In this document: piece after piece, positions 37,779-47,099 of the stretch
Numbering within the stretch: the first letter of the stretch is position 1
Layout: every line of letters starts with the position of its first letter
From: Labedella endophytica
GTDB lineage: Bacteria > Actinomycetota > Actinomycetes > Actinomycetales > Microbacteriaceae
NCBI RefSeq assembly: GCF_003990045.1
Contig: NZ_RZGZ01000002.1
Location: 186,001-250,000, forward strand
Reading direction: 5' to 3'
Length of the DNA: 64,000 nucleotides
The notes under the pieces: model-generated
Told to the model about the DNA's origin: nothing
Databases searched by the model: none
What the model saw: only the letters and a program-made list of their open reading frames with translations
Made by a program: the position numbers and the translations under genes

Positions 37779-38270
37779 TCAGAACCAGCTGGACTCGCGG
37801 ACCTGCTTCATGGCGGCACGGCGGTTGTCCTTGTCCAGCCGATCGAGGTAGAGCATCCCGTCGAGGTGGTCCGTCTCGTGCTGCAGAGCTTGCGCGAGCA
37901 CCCCGGTGCCCGAGACCTCCACGGGTTCCCCGTCCACGTCGATCCCGGTCACGCGGGCGAACGGGTACCGCTTCGTGGGATACCACAGGCCCGGCACCGA
38001 CAGGCATCCCTCGTCGACGAGTTCGGGCTCTCCCGAGACCTCGACGAGCACGGGGTTGATGACATACCCGATCTGGCCGTCGACGTTGTAGCTGAACGCG
38101 CGGAGCCCCACGCCGATCTGGTTCGCGGCCACCCCGGCACGGCCCGGGAGGGCGACGGAGTCGAGGAGGTCCTCCACGAGGCCCCTCACCTTGTCGGTGA
38201 CCTCGGCCACGGGATCGCATGCCGTCTTGAGGACGGGGTCGCCGAACAATCGGATCTCGCGCTCAGCCAC
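37779..38270 (-). CDS. def: Peptide deformylase
   Basis: 163 residues from the GTG at 38270, which lies inside the end of the upstream ATPase gene (8-nt overlap); GAAAGG is 9 nt upstream. Motif 1 GVAANQIGV, motif 2 EGCLSVPG with the metal cysteine, and motif 3 QHETDHLDG with the HExxH-type metal site are present. The first motif has A-N where many enzymes have A-x-Q. It removes formyl groups from nascent proteins. An ATG at 38297 would add nine residues. Confidence 0.94.
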   Translation of the reverse strand: MAEREIRLFGDPVLKTACDPVAEVTDKVRGLVEDLLDSVALPGRAGVAANQIGVGLRAFSYNVDGQIGYVINPVLVEVSGEPELVDEGCLSVPGLWYPTKRYPFARVTGIDVDGEPVEVSGTGVLAQALQHETDHLDGMLYLDRLDKDNRRAAMKQVRESSWF

Positions 38271-40437
38271 GGGAGCCAGCCTTTCTGTTGCGTGCACCAG
38301 GGAGTCCTTCGACCACGGCGGCGGCGAGCTCTCGCACGGCCTGGCGCGTCTCCTGGCGGAGGTCGGTGAACGTGATGGCAGCCCCCGTCGCGAGATGGGT
38401 GTCGAAGGGGACGCGCACGATGCTCCGCACGCGCGACTCGAAGTGCTTCTCGATCTCGTCGAGACGCACGGGCGGTGTACCGGGCGTGGTCGAGTTGATC
38501 ACGACCACCGCCTCGGCGGCGAGCTCGGGATACCCGTTCGCCTCGAGCCACGAGAGGGTCTCGGATGCGCTGCGCGCCTCGTCGATGCTCGTCCCTGAGA
38601 CGACCACGAGGGTGTCGGCGTGGCGCAGGGTCGCCCCCATGACGGAGTGCACGATGCCCGTGCCGCAGTCCGTGAGGATCAGCGAGTAGTACTGCGACGC
38701 CAGGCGCGCGACGACGTCGTAGTCCTCCTCGGCGAAGGCCTGGGAGATGTGCGGATCCGAGTCCGACGAGAGCACGTCGAGCCGGGTGGCGTCGCGAGAG
38801 ACGAGGGCCGAGAACTCGGCGTAGCCCGCCACGTCGTCCGCCCCGCGGACGAGATCACGCACCGTGTGCTCGCTGCGCCGGGTCAGACGCTCGGCGAGCG
38901 TGCCCCGATCCGGGTTGGCATCGACGGCGATCACCCGGTCGTCGCGTGCGTCGGCCAGCGCCATCCCCATGAGCGTCGTGACCGTGGTCTTGCCGACGCC
39001 GCCCTTGCGCGTGAGGACGGGCACGAAGCGCGCGCCGCCGGTCAAGGGTGTCGCGATGCGCTCGGTCAGCGCCGTTCGCGCGCGAGCGGCTTTCGAGTCC
39101 GACAAGCGGATCCGGCGACCCGAGAGGTCGAAGAGGAGCTTCTGCCAGAATCCCTCGGGAACCCGACGCGCGTCGCGGCCCTGGTCGAGGAGACGTTCGG
39201 CTGTGAGCATCGAGGCCGACTCCGGCGCCCCCGCGAGGGCGCGGGCGACGCTCATCCCCGTGTAGGCCGGGGAGGTGGGTGTCTCGTCGACGCGGTCGTC
39301 CTCCTCGGTCGGCCTCGCTCCCTCGGGGACGGCGACCGAACTCGTCGTCGTCCGCGCACGCTCGTCCGAGGTCACCGGGATCTCGTCGATCGCGAGAGCG
39401 CGTTCGTCGTCCGGCACGTCGGGCTCCTCCGCCGGCGGGAGGTCCACGACGATAGTCGCCGAGGCGAGGTGCACCGGCGGAACGACGGTCCCATCGACCG
39501 GGTGCTCGGCCACGCCGAAACCCGGCTCCGCCGGAGTAGCAGGCGCGTCCGCCGTCGTCACACCGGGACCGGAGGCGGCCGCCTCCGGGGCCGGAGAATT
39601 CGAGACGGACATGCCCGGCGCTGCCGTCCGGGAGACGGGCGAGGACCTTCCCGCGGGCCCATCGTCCGTCGTGGTCGCCGACTGGGGCGCCGTCGGCGCG
39701 GACGCGTTCTTCGCGGACGTCTTCGCAGCAGCACGTTTCGCGGCAGCGGGCTTCGTCGCCTTCGAGGTCGCGGCCGGCGGCTTCTCGGAGGAGGACGCGG
39801 TCACGACGGACTCTGCTCTCCTCGCGTTCGCCTCCGTGGTTCTCGCGGCCGATGGTCTCGGGGCAGTGCGCTTCGCGGCCGTCTGCTTCGCGTCCGCCGG
39901 CTTCGTGGCGTTCTTCTGTGAAGCGGCGTTCTTCTCTGAAGCGGCGTTCTTCTGGGCGGTGGCGGACTCCTCCACCGGTGACGTCGAGGCCGCGGGTTTC
40001 CGGGCGGCGGTCGTCGCAGTGGGGGCCGCGCCGGCGGATGGCGTCGGCCCGACGGGCTTCGACGCCGGCTTCGACGTCGGCTTCACCCCCGAGACGGACG
40101 CCGCGGAATTCCGCGGGGCGTCGTCGGGTACGGTCCGGGTCGCCACTGGAGGATCCGTGATCGGCGGACGCACGTCGTCGAGAGTCACGTCGTCCACCGA
40201 CGCCGGGTCGATCTCGGAGGCCACGACCTCGTCGTCCTCCAGGAGGTCCTCGTCGATGCTCGCGGGCAGTGGCTGCGGCACGATCGAGAACGTCGAGGTC
40301 GAGATCGACGCGACGTCGATCGAGGACCCGTCGACGAGGTCGGGGAGCTCGCGGGCCTCCCCGTGGTCGGCGATGTGGTCGACGGCGCTCCGTCGAGCGC
40401 GGACGCCGGTCGGGCGGCGCGGGGGTGTGTCGGACAT
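38263..40437 (-). CDS. MinD/ParA-like ATPase with long disordered N-terminus
   Basis: 724 residues from the ATG at 40437 (GGGGGC upstream). Residues 1-440 are low-complexity: Asp/Glu-rich near the start, then Ala/Lys/Pro/Ser-rich repeats ([29 protein letters not shown]) and another acidic stretch. From about 470 a SIMIBI ATPase begins: deviant Walker [34 protein letters not shown] and VVVINSTTP. The C-terminus has no obvious amphipathic MinD helix. This build resembles actinobacterial MinD/ParA-like ATPases linked to secretion or polar positioning. Role unknown. It overlaps def. Confidence 0.88.
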   Translation of the reverse strand: MSDTPPRRPTGVRARRSAVDHIADHGEARELPDLVDGSSIDVASISTSTFSIVPQPLPASIDEDLLEDDEVVASEIDPASVDDVTLDDVRPPITDPPVATRTVPDDAPRNSAASVSGVKPTSKPASKPVGPTPSAGAAPTATTAARKPAASTSPVEESATAQKNAASEKNAASQKNATKPADAKQTAAKRTAPRPSAARTTEANARRAESVVTASSSEKPPAATSKATKPAAAKRAAAKTSAKNASAPTAPQSATTTDDGPAGRSSPVSRTAAPGMSVSNSPAPEAAASGPGVTTADAPATPAEPGFGVAEHPVDGTVVPPVHLASATIVVDLPPAEEPDVPDDERALAIDEIPVTSDERARTTTSSVAVPEGARPTEEDDRVDETPTSPAYTGMSVARALAGAPESASMLTAERLLDQGRDARRVPEGFWQKLLFDLSGRRIRLSDSKAARARTALTERIATPLTGGARFVPVLTRKGGVGKTTVTTLMGMALADARDDRVIAVDANPDRGTLAERLTRRSEHTVRDLVRGADDVAGYAEFSALVSRDATRLDVLSSDSDPHISQAFAEEDYDVVARLASQYYSLILTDCGTGIVHSVMGATLRHADTLVVVSGTSIDEARSASETLSWLEANGYPELAAEAVVVINSTTPGTPPVRLDEIEKHFESRVRSIVRVPFDTHLATGAAITFTDLRQETRQAVRELAAAVVEGLPGARNRKAGSRG

Positions 40438-40479
40438 GCGAGGTGCCCCCTTTCGAGAAAAGCGTTCGGGCGCCAACAA

Positions 40480-40513
40480 GTGTACTGATCCCCCGTTCGG
40501 GGGATCAGTACAC
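40480..40513 (-). terminator. 16-bp perfect stem-loop after pyc
   Basis: GTGTACTGATCCCCCG (40480-40495), a TT loop and CGGGGGATCAGTACAC (40498-40513). It lies just past the pyc stop and before the ATPase start, both on the minus strand. T-rich TTGTTG follows on that strand. Confidence 0.8.
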
Positions 40514-40548
40514 GGTGATGCCGGCTGTGCGCAGACGCGTCAGGCCCG

Positions 40549-43500
40549 TCAGGAGGACGACCGGACGACGACGATCAGGTCGCCGGCCTCCACCTGCTGG
40601 GTCGTGTTGATGGCGATGCGTTCGACCACCCCGGCGACGGAGGCGGTGATCGCCGCCTCCATCTTCATGGCCTCGATGGAGGCGACGGGCTGACCGGCCG
40701 ACACCGTCGCGCCCTCCTCCACCTTGACGGTGACGACCCCCGAGAAAGGCGCTGCCACATGACCGGACTGGGACGCGTCGGCCTTCTCCGCCGCCTTGGT
40801 CTCGACGGCGATGGAGCGGTCACGCACGCTGAGGGGCCGCAGCTGGCCGTTGAGCGTCGTCATGACCATGCGCATGCCCTTGTCGTCCGCGTCCCCGATG
40901 GCCTCGAGGCCGAGGTACAGGCGGACGCCCTTGGCGATCTCGACGACGTGCTCACGCCCGCTCTCGAGACCGTAGAGGTAGTCGGACGTCGACAGTACGG
41001 ACAGGTCGCCGAACTGCTCGCGGGTTTCGAGGAATGCCTTCGTCGGAGCGGGGAAGAGCAGTCGGTTGAGGGTCGAGCGACGGTCGTCACCCGGCTCGCG
41101 CAGGGTCTGGAGGTCGTCGTCGCCCACCGGGGTGACGGAGATGTCGACGTGACGCCCGGCGAGCACCTTCGAGCGGAACGGCTCCGGCCAGCCGCCCGGC
41201 AGGTCGCCGAGCTCCCCGGCCATGAAGCCCACGACCGAATCCGGGATGTCGTACGACCCCGGGTTCTCCTCGAAGTCGGCCGGATCGGCCTTGACCGCGG
41301 CGAGGTGGAGGGCGAGGTCGCCGACGACCTTGGAGGACGGCGTCACCTTGGGCACACGACCCAGGATGCGGTTCGCCGCGGCGTACATGTCCTCGATGAG
41401 CTCGAAGTCGTTCGCGAGCCCCAGAGCGATCGCTTGCTGACGGAGGTTCGACAGCTGACCACCGGGGATCTCGTGGCGGTAGACGCGACCCGTCGGTCCC
41501 GGGAGGCCCGACTCGAACGGCTTGTACAGGGCACGAACGGCCTCCCAGTACGGCTCGAGGTCGCTCACGGCGCGCAGGGAGAGCCCGGTGTCGCGCTCGG
41601 TGTGTGCGAGGGCCGCCACGAGAGCGGACGCGGACGGCTGGCTCGTGGTGCCCGCCATCGCCGCCGAGGCGACGTCCACGGCGTCGGCCCCGGCCTGGCT
41701 CGCCGCCAGGAGGGTCGCCAGCTGGCCGCCGGCCGTGTCGTGCGTGTGTACGTGCACGGGGACGTCGAACCGGCTCCGCAGAGCGGAGACGAGCGTCGCC
41801 GCGGCGGCCGGGCGCAACAGCCCTGCCATGTCCTTGATCGCGAGGACGTGGGCCCCGGCCGAGACGATCTCGTCCGCGAGGCGGAGGTAGTAGTCGAGGG
41901 TGTAGAGGTCTTCCGCCGGATCGAGGAGGTCACCGGTGTAGCACACGGCGACCTCGGCGACGGATGTGCCCGTCTCGAGGACCGCGTCGATGGCGGGACG
42001 CATCTGCGCGACGTCGTTGAGAGCGTCGAAGATGCGGAAGATGTCGATCCCCGATCGGGCGGCCTCGTCGACGAACGCCGACGTGACCTCCGTGGGGTAC
42101 GGCGTGTAGCCCACGGTGTTGCGGCCGCGGAGCAGCATCTGGATCGCGACATTCGGCAGCGCCGAACGCAGCGAGTCGAGGCGCTCCCACGGGTCCTCGC
42201 CGAGGAACCGGAGAGCCACGTCGTACGTCGCCCCGCCCCACGCCTCGACCGACAGGAGCTCGGGGGTCATCCGGGCCACGTACGGTGCGGCGGCGAGGAG
42301 CTCCTTCGTCCGGACCCGCGTGGCGAGGAGCGACTGGTGCGCGTCGCGGAAGGTCGTGTCGGTGACCGCGAGCGCCGTCTGCGCACGCAGGGCCTCGGCG
42401 AAACCGCGCGGTCCGAGTTCCTGCAGGCGCTGGCGGGAGCCGCTCGGCGGGGTGGCCTGGAGATCGATGTCCGGGAGCTTCGTCGAGGGCTCGGCGACGG
42501 AGGGACGGTCCCCGTTCGGGCGGTTCACCGTGACGTCGGCGAGCCAGGACATGATCTTCGTGCCCCGGTCCTTCGAGACGCGACCGCGCAGGAGCTCCGG
42601 CCGCTCTTCGATGAAGGAGGTCGAGAGGTCGCCCGCGACGAACGAGGCGTCGTCGAGCACAGCCTGGAGGAAGGGAATGTTGGTCGACACGCCGCGGATG
42701 CGGAACTCGGCGAGGGCGCGACGGGCACGGCTCACGGCGGCGGGGAAGTCGCGTCCGCGGCACGTGAGCTTCGCGAGCATGGAGTCGAAGTGCGGGCTGA
42801 TCTGAGCACCGGAGGCGACCGTTCCGCCGTCGAGGCGGATGCCGCCGCCACCCGGCGAGCGGTAGGTCGAGATCTTGCCGGTGTCGGGTCGGAAGCCCTG
42901 CGTCGGGTCCTCCGTGGTGATCCGGCACTGGAGTGCGGCGCCCCGAAGGTGGATGTTCTCCTGGTGCAGCTCGAGGTCGGCGAGGGTCTCCCCCGCCGCG
43001 ATGCGCATCTGGGACTGCACGAGGTCGACGTCGGTGACCTCCTCGGTCACCGTGTGCTCCACCTGGATGCGCGGGTTCATCTCGATGAACACGTGCTCGC
43101 CGGCCCGCTCGCCCACCGTGTCGACGAGGAACTCGACGGTGCCGGCGTTGACGTAGCCGATCGACCGGGCGAACGCGACGGCGTCGCGGTGGAGGGCCTC
43201 GCGCAGCTCGTCCGAGATGTTGGGGGCCGGAGCGATCTCGACGACCTTCTGATTGCGCCGCTGCACGGAGCAGTCGCGCTCGAAGAGGTGCACGGTCTCG
43301 CCCGTGGCGTCCGCGAGGATCTGGACCTCGATGTGGCGGGGACGGAGCACCGCCTGCTCGAGGAACATGCGGGGGTCGCCGAAGGCGCTGTCCGCTTCGC
43401 GCATGGCCTCGGCGAGGGCGCCCGCAAGGTCCTCCTGGCGCTCCACGCGCCGCATTCCGCGTCCGCCGCCGCCGGCGACCGCCTTGGCGAACACGGGGAA

Positions 43501-43956
43501 TCCGATGTCGGCGGCCTGGGCGACGAGCTCGTCGACGTCGGCGGAGGCCGGCGTCGAGCGCAGGACGGGCACTCCGGCCGCGATCGCGTGCTCCTTGGCC
43601 GTCACCTTGTTGCCGGCCATCTCGAGCACGTTGGATCCGGGTCCGATGAAGGTGATGCCGGCTTCCGCGGCCTTTTCGGCGAGCTCGGGATTCTCGGACA
43701 GGAAGCCGTAGCCCGGGTAGATGGCGTCGGCGCCGCTCTCCCGTGCCACACGGATGATCTCGTCGACGGAGAGGTACGCGCGGACCGGGTGACCCTCTTC
43801 GCCGATCTGGTACGCCTCGTCCGCCTTCAGGCGGTGGAACGAGTTCCGGTCCTCGTAGGGGAAGACCGCGACGGTCTGTGCTCCGAGCTCGTATGCGGCT
43901 CGGAACGCCCTGATGGCGATCTCCCCGCGGTTGGCGACCAGGATCTTCGTGAACAT
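40549..43956 (-). CDS. pyc: Pyruvate carboxylase
   Basis: 1135 residues from the ATG at 43956 (AAAGG upstream). Biotin carboxylase domain (about 1-450: KILVANRGEIAIR, AVAGGGGRGMR, EMNPRIQVEHTVTE), carboxyltransferase (about 530-830: DTTFRDAHQSLLATR, VHVHTHDTAGG), allosteric/PC tetramerisation segment, and the C-terminal biotinyl domain with EAMKMEA (biotin lysine). It converts pyruvate to oxaloacetate, the anaplerotic entry. It is divergent from a ParA-like gene. Confidence 0.97.
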   Translation of the reverse strand: MFTKILVANRGEIAIRAFRAAYELGAQTVAVFPYEDRNSFHRLKADEAYQIGEEGHPVRAYLSVDEIIRVARESGADAIYPGYGFLSENPELAEKAAEAGITFIGPGSNVLEMAGNKVTAKEHAIAAGVPVLRSTPASADVDELVAQAADIGFPVFAKAVAGGGGRGMRRVERQEDLAGALAEAMREADSAFGDPRMFLEQAVLRPRHIEVQILADATGETVHLFERDCSVQRRNQKVVEIAPAPNISDELREALHRDAVAFARSIGYVNAGTVEFLVDTVGERAGEHVFIEMNPRIQVEHTVTEEVTDVDLVQSQMRIAAGETLADLELHQENIHLRGAALQCRITTEDPTQGFRPDTGKISTYRSPGGGGIRLDGGTVASGAQISPHFDSMLAKLTCRGRDFPAAVSRARRALAEFRIRGVSTNIPFLQAVLDDASFVAGDLSTSFIEERPELLRGRVSKDRGTKIMSWLADVTVNRPNGDRPSVAEPSTKLPDIDLQATPPSGSRQRLQELGPRGFAEALRAQTALAVTDTTFRDAHQSLLATRVRTKELLAAAPYVARMTPELLSVEAWGGATYDVALRFLGEDPWERLDSLRSALPNVAIQMLLRGRNTVGYTPYPTEVTSAFVDEAARSGIDIFRIFDALNDVAQMRPAIDAVLETGTSVAEVAVCYTGDLLDPAEDLYTLDYYLRLADEIVSAGAHVLAIKDMAGLLRPAAAATLVSALRSRFDVPVHVHTHDTAGGQLATLLAASQAGADAVDVASAAMAGTTSQPSASALVAALAHTERDTGLSLRAVSDLEPYWEAVRALYKPFESGLPGPTGRVYRHEIPGGQLSNLRQQAIALGLANDFELIEDMYAAANRILGRVPKVTPSSKVVGDLALHLAAVKADPADFEENPGSYDIPDSVVGFMAGELGDLPGGWPEPFRSKVLAGRHVDISVTPVGDDDLQTLREPGDDRRSTLNRLLFPAPTKAFLETREQFGDLSVLSTSDYLYGLESGREHVVEIAKGVRLYLGLEAIGDADDKGMRMVMTTLNGQLRPLSVRDRSIAVETKAAEKADASQSGHVAAPFSGVVTVKVEEGATVSAGQPVASIEAMKMEAAITASVAGVVERIAINTTQQVEAGDLIVVVRSSS

Positions 43957-43989
43957 GCAGGGCCTTTCGGGAGGAGAGGTGCGCACAGG

Positions 43990-44014
43990 CAACGGTTAGG
44001 TTCCTCAACCGTTG
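43990..44014. promoter_or_regulatory. Inverted repeat between pyc and the ParA-like gene
   Basis: CAACGGTT (43990-43997) and AACCGTTG (44007-44014) are perfect inverted arms with a 9-nt spacer, lying 34 nt upstream of pyc and 21 nt upstream of the ParA-like GTG. A shared operator is the simplest reading. No known biotin or pyc regulator site was recognised in it. Confidence 0.5.
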
Positions 44015-44034
44015 TAAAGGTAACGTATCTGATT

Positions 44035-44853
44035 GTGCATGTACTCAGCGTGAGCAGCCTCAAGGGAGGCGTCGGCAAGACCACCGTCAGCCTCGGTCTG
44101 GCTTCCGCCGCGTTCGCGAAGGGGATCCGCACGCTCGTCGTCGACCTCGACCCGCAGTCGGACGTCTCGACCGGCATGGACATCTCGTTGTCCGGCCGAC
44201 TGAGCGTGGCGGATGTCCTCGCGTCGCCGAAGGAGAAGACGGTCAGACAGGCGATCACGCCGTCGGGCTGGACGAAGACGCACGCAGGCACGATCGACGT
44301 CATGATCGGCAGCCCCTCAGCGATCAACTTCGATGGTCCGCACCCCTCGATCCGAGACATCTGGAAGCTCGAGGAGGCACTCGCCCACGTCGAGTCCGAG
44401 TACGACCTCGTGCTCATCGACTGCGCGCCGTCGCTCAACGCCCTGACGCGCACGGCCTGGGCCGCGAGCGACCGGGTGAGCGTCGTCACCGAGCCGGGAC
44501 TCTTCTCGGTCGCCGCGGCCGACCGTGCGCTCCGCGCCATCGAGGAGATCCGACGCGGACTCTCCCCCCGGCTCCAGCCCCTCGGCATCATCGTGAACCG
44601 TGTGCGGGCCCAGTCCCTCGAGCACCAGTTCCGGATCAAGGAACTCCGCGACATGTTCGGGCCTCTCGTGCTGTCCCCCCAACTCCCCGAGCGCACCGCG
44701 CTCCAGCAGGCGCAGGGAGCCGCGAAGCCCGTGCACATCTGGCCCGGCGAGAGCGCTCAGGAGATGGCGAAGAACTTCGACCTGCTGCTCGACCGCGTCA
44801 TGCGGACGGGACGTGTCGGCGAGTACGCCGAGCTCACCGCTCCGAAGGCCTAG
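44035..44853 (+). CDS. ParA/Soj-like ATPase, no ParB partner nearby
   Basis: 272 residues from a GTG at 44035. Deviant Walker [33 protein letters not shown], and the NRV contact match ParA/Soj. The protein starts directly with strand one, so no DNA-binding N-terminal domain. In many actinobacteria a similar orphan ParA precedes scpA/scpB, but neither is present here. It could position a plasmid, chromosome or protein cargo. The exact start is uncertain because no ribosome site is close (AAAGG is 14 nt upstream). Confidence 0.88.
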   Translation: MHVLSVSSLKGGVGKTTVSLGLASAAFAKGIRTLVVDLDPQSDVSTGMDISLSGRLSVADVLASPKEKTVRQAITPSGWTKTHAGTIDVMIGSPSAINFDGPHPSIRDIWKLEEALAHVESEYDLVLIDCAPSLNALTRTAWAASDRVSVVTEPGLFSVAAADRALRAIEEIRRGLSPRLQPLGIIVNRVRAQSLEHQFRIKELRDMFGPLVLSPQLPERTALQQAQGAAKPVHIWPGESAQEMAKNFDLLLDRVMRTGRVGEYAELTAPKA

Positions 44854-44985
44854 CGGACACTCCACGCCCGCGCCTCGCGTGGTCTGTGAGGGACGACTCG
44901 ATGCTCCGGACCGGCTCACGTCCAGGGCACTCGTCCGACCCGAGGGCTACGGCTGGACGCGGCGCCCTCGAGCTTCGCGAGCGTC

Positions 44986-45010
44986 CTCGGGGCGGACGGG
45001 CGGCCCCGAG
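44986..45010. terminator. Stem-loop between convergent ParA-like and MerR-like genes
   Basis: CTCGGGGC (44986-44993) and GCCCCGAG (45003-45010) form a perfect 8-bp stem with a 9-nt loop. No U-run. Otherwise the 180-nt gap holds no gene. Confidence 0.5.
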
Positions 45011-45033
45011 AGCACGTGGTGGGGTGCGGGTGG

Positions 45034-45615
45034 TCAGGCGGTGCGGGCGGCACGGCGAGCGGCGAGCTCGTCGACGGCGTCGAGCGCCTGCGGCTCGAAC
45101 TCTACGAGCGTGGACTCCACCTCGCGGAGGACCTTTCCGACCGCGATTCCGAAGACACCCTGGCCACGGCTGACGAGGTCGATGACCTCGTCGTTCGACG
45201 TGCAGAGGTAGACGCTCGCACCGTCCGACATGAGGGTCGTCTGCGCGAGGTCGTTGACGCCCGACTCGCGCAGCTGGTTGACGGCCGTGCGGATCTGCTG
45301 GAGCGAGATCCCGGTGTCGAGGAGGCGCTTGACGAGCTTGAGAACGAGGATGTCGCGGAAACCGTAGAGACGCTGGGATCCCGAACCCGCCGCACCGCGC
45401 ACGGTCGGTTCGACGAGGCCGGTGCGAGCCCAGTAGTCGAGCTGGCGGTAGCTGATCCCGGCCGCCCGTGCCGCGACGGCCCCGCGGTATCCCGCTTCGT
45501 CGTCGTGTGTGGGGAGCCCGTCGGTGAAGAGGAGCCCGAGATCGTAGCGGCTGTCCTGCCCGCGACCGGCGGCGTTCTGATCGCCGGGTCGACTCGTGTC
45601 GCCGGGTCCGCTCAT
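45034..45615 (-). CDS. MerR-type regulator, Rv1830 (McdR/ResR) homologue
   Basis: 193 residues. The winged helix ISYRQLDYWARTGLVEPTVR followed by GSGSQRLYGFRDILVLKLVKRLLDTGISLQQIRTAVNQLR and LMSDGASVYLCTSNDEVIDLVSRGQGVFGIAVG closely resembles M. tuberculosis Rv1830, a MerR regulator implicated in growth and division control. No metal-binding cysteine pair. A -10-like TAGCGT lies on the minus strand at 45703-45698. It is preceded by ftsR and garA-like genes on the same strand, a conserved set. Confidence 0.88.
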   Translation of the reverse strand: MSGPGDTSRPGDQNAAGRGQDSRYDLGLLFTDGLPTHDDEAGYRGAVAARAAGISYRQLDYWARTGLVEPTVRGAAGSGSQRLYGFRDILVLKLVKRLLDTGISLQQIRTAVNQLRESGVNDLAQTTLMSDGASVYLCTSNDEVIDLVSRGQGVFGIAVGKVLREVESTLVEFEPQALDAVDELAARRAARTA

Positions 45616-45697
45616 CTCACTGCCCTTCTCGGTGTCTCACTCATCGAACGGGATTCAGCACCCTGTCGGGTGCGAACATCGTCCGGGCTGTCCTCCT

Positions 45698-45703
45698 ACG
45701 CTA
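45698..45703 (-). promoter_or_regulatory. Candidate -10 of the Rv1830-like gene
   Basis: TAGCGT on the minus strand fits TANNNT and lies about 83 nt before the ATG. In the 262-nt gap to ftsR no DUF151 nuclease gene (Rv1829 in M. tuberculosis) is present. Confidence 0.3.
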
Positions 45704-45877
45704 TCGAGCGCGGGCATCTTCCTGTCAGACATCCGCCTCATACCGTCGGCGTGTCGGAGCGACGGGGCCGAAGCGGAAGCGGTCCTCTCAGTGTAGGTCT
45801 CCGCCGGGCGGTGCACCATGCCCTCCGGAGCGTCGGCGGACGATGCGACACGTGGGCACCGGCGAAGCGGCCGGGCC

Positions 45878-46585
45878 TCAGCCGGAGAACCGACCGAGCG
45901 CCTGGCGGATGAGACTTCCCCTGACCGTCTCGAAATGACCCGCGATCTCTCCGGAGATCTCCTGCGCCTTCGCGCGGCTCGCCGCGTCCCCCCGCTTGGA
46001 GATGGGCATGAGCGCGCTCTCGATGAGGGCGAGTTCCCTCTCGGCGGCGGCGCGGAACCCGCGCAGGTGCCGCGGTTCGATCCCCGAGCGCTGCAGTTCG
46101 ACGAGCGCGCGCAGAACCTGCACCGTGTCCTCCGTGTAGGAATCGGACGGTGTGATGAGCGATGCCGAGATCGCGTCGCCGAACAGGTGAGGGGTGGCCC
46201 CCGCCTCGGCTATGACATCCTCTCGCCCCAGCCGTCGCGCGGCCGGGATGATGCTCTGGACCGACTCGCCGGCGCCGGCGCCGGGAATGGCCGGATCCTT
46301 CCCGGCGTCGAGATCGGACAGGTAGGACCGGATGACCTTGAGGGGAAGGTAGTGGTCGCGCTGCATCGAGAGGACGACGCGCACTCGTTCGACGTCGGCC
46401 ATCGAGAACTTGCGGTAGCCGGAGCGCGTCCGCGACGGGAACACGAGACCCTGCTCCTCCAGGAACCGGAGCTTGGAGTTCGTCAGTTCGGGGAACTCGC
46501 CCGCGAGCCGGGCGAGGACCTGGCCGATGCTGAGGAGAGCCTCGGACGACGCCGGCGCCGGCGTGCGAGCGGCACGTGCCGGCAC
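45878..46585 (-). CDS. ftsR: MerR-type regulator FtsR
   Basis: 235 residues. LLSIGQVLARLAGEFPELTNSKLRFLEEQGLVFPSRTRSGYRKFSMADVERVRVVLSMQRDHYLPLKVIRSYL is the MerR head of FtsR/Rv1828. The C-terminal part (VLRALVELQRSGIEPRHLRGFRAAAERE) matches the effector-like domain. In Corynebacterium glutamicum FtsR activates ftsZ; here ftsZ is about 32 kb away. Three nt separate it from the upstream FHA gene. Confidence 0.9.
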   Translation of the reverse strand: MPARAARTPAPASSEALLSIGQVLARLAGEFPELTNSKLRFLEEQGLVFPSRTRSGYRKFSMADVERVRVVLSMQRDHYLPLKVIRSYLSDLDAGKDPAIPGAGAGESVQSIIPAARRLGREDVIAEAGATPHLFGDAISASLITPSDSYTEDTVQVLRALVELQRSGIEPRHLRGFRAAAERELALIESALMPISKRGDAASRAKAQEISGEIAGHFETVRGSLIRQALGRFSG

Positions 46586-46588
46586 GCT

Positions 46589-47089
46589 CTAGCGTCCCGC
46601 GCTGGTGGCGAGGTCCGCCCGTGATGCGAAGAACGTCAGCCGGAACTTCCCGATCTGCACCTCGGCACCGTCTCGAAGCGGCGCCGAGTCGATGCGCGTT
46701 CCGTCGAAGTAGGTCCCGTTGAGGGAGTTGAGGTCGCGGATCTCGAAGGAGGTGCCCGTGCGCAGGAACTCGGCGTGACGCCGTGAGACCGTGACGTCGT
46801 CGAGGAAGATGTCGGCGTCCGGGTGACGGCCTGCCGTGGTCACTCCCGTGTCGAGGAGGAAGCGAGCGCCCGAGTTGGGACCACGACGGACGATGAGGAG
46901 GGCTGAGCCCGACGGAAGCGCCGCGACAGCCTCCTGTTCCTCCCCCGACGCCTGCGAGTCGAGGGCACCCAGCGCTTGGCTGAACTCCTCGCCGTAGCCG
47001 ACCGTGGTCTCGGCTCGCTCGGGTGCGCCCTGGACGGAGCTGCGCACGAATGCGCCCGTCGGCGGGTTGTTGTCGTCGGGAATCGTCAC
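46589..47089 (-). CDS. garA: GarA/OdhI-like FHA domain protein
   Basis: 166 residues from a GTG at 47089 (AGGAGG upstream). The N-terminal motif ERAETTVGYGEE holds the ETT phosphothreonine site of GarA/OdhI (ETTS in M. tuberculosis). The FHA domain (about 75-155) has SGARFLLDTGVTTAGRHPDADIFLDDVTVSRRHAEF and NSLNGTYFDG. In mycobacteria and corynebacteria phosphorylation by Ser/Thr kinases relieves inhibition of 2-oxoglutarate dehydrogenase and glutamate dehydrogenase. The kinase encoded at 30440 could act on it (inference). Confidence 0.92.
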   Translation of the reverse strand: MTIPDDNNPPTGAFVRSSVQGAPERAETTVGYGEEFSQALGALDSQASGEEQEAVAALPSGSALLIVRRGPNSGARFLLDTGVTTAGRHPDADIFLDDVTVSRRHAEFLRTGTSFEIRDLNSLNGTYFDGTRIDSAPLRDGAEVQIGKFRLTFFASRADLATSAGR

Positions 47090-47099
47090 CGTGTACCTC

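Noticed and set aside
40759-44034. A very long plus-strand frame opposite pyc that runs into the ParA-like gene
   Set aside because: The part before 44035 mirrors pyc. Only the ParA part, from the GTG at 44035, has family similarity.
44015-44034. Leaderless start for the ParA-like gene
   Set aside because: TAACGT lies 8 nt before the GTG, not 6, and an AAAGG is also upstream, so no decision is possible.
45616-45877. A small gene in the gap between the Rv1830-like gene and ftsR
   Set aside because: The short plus frame at 45596-45796 has no ribosome site and no similarity. DUF151 was expected there but is not present.
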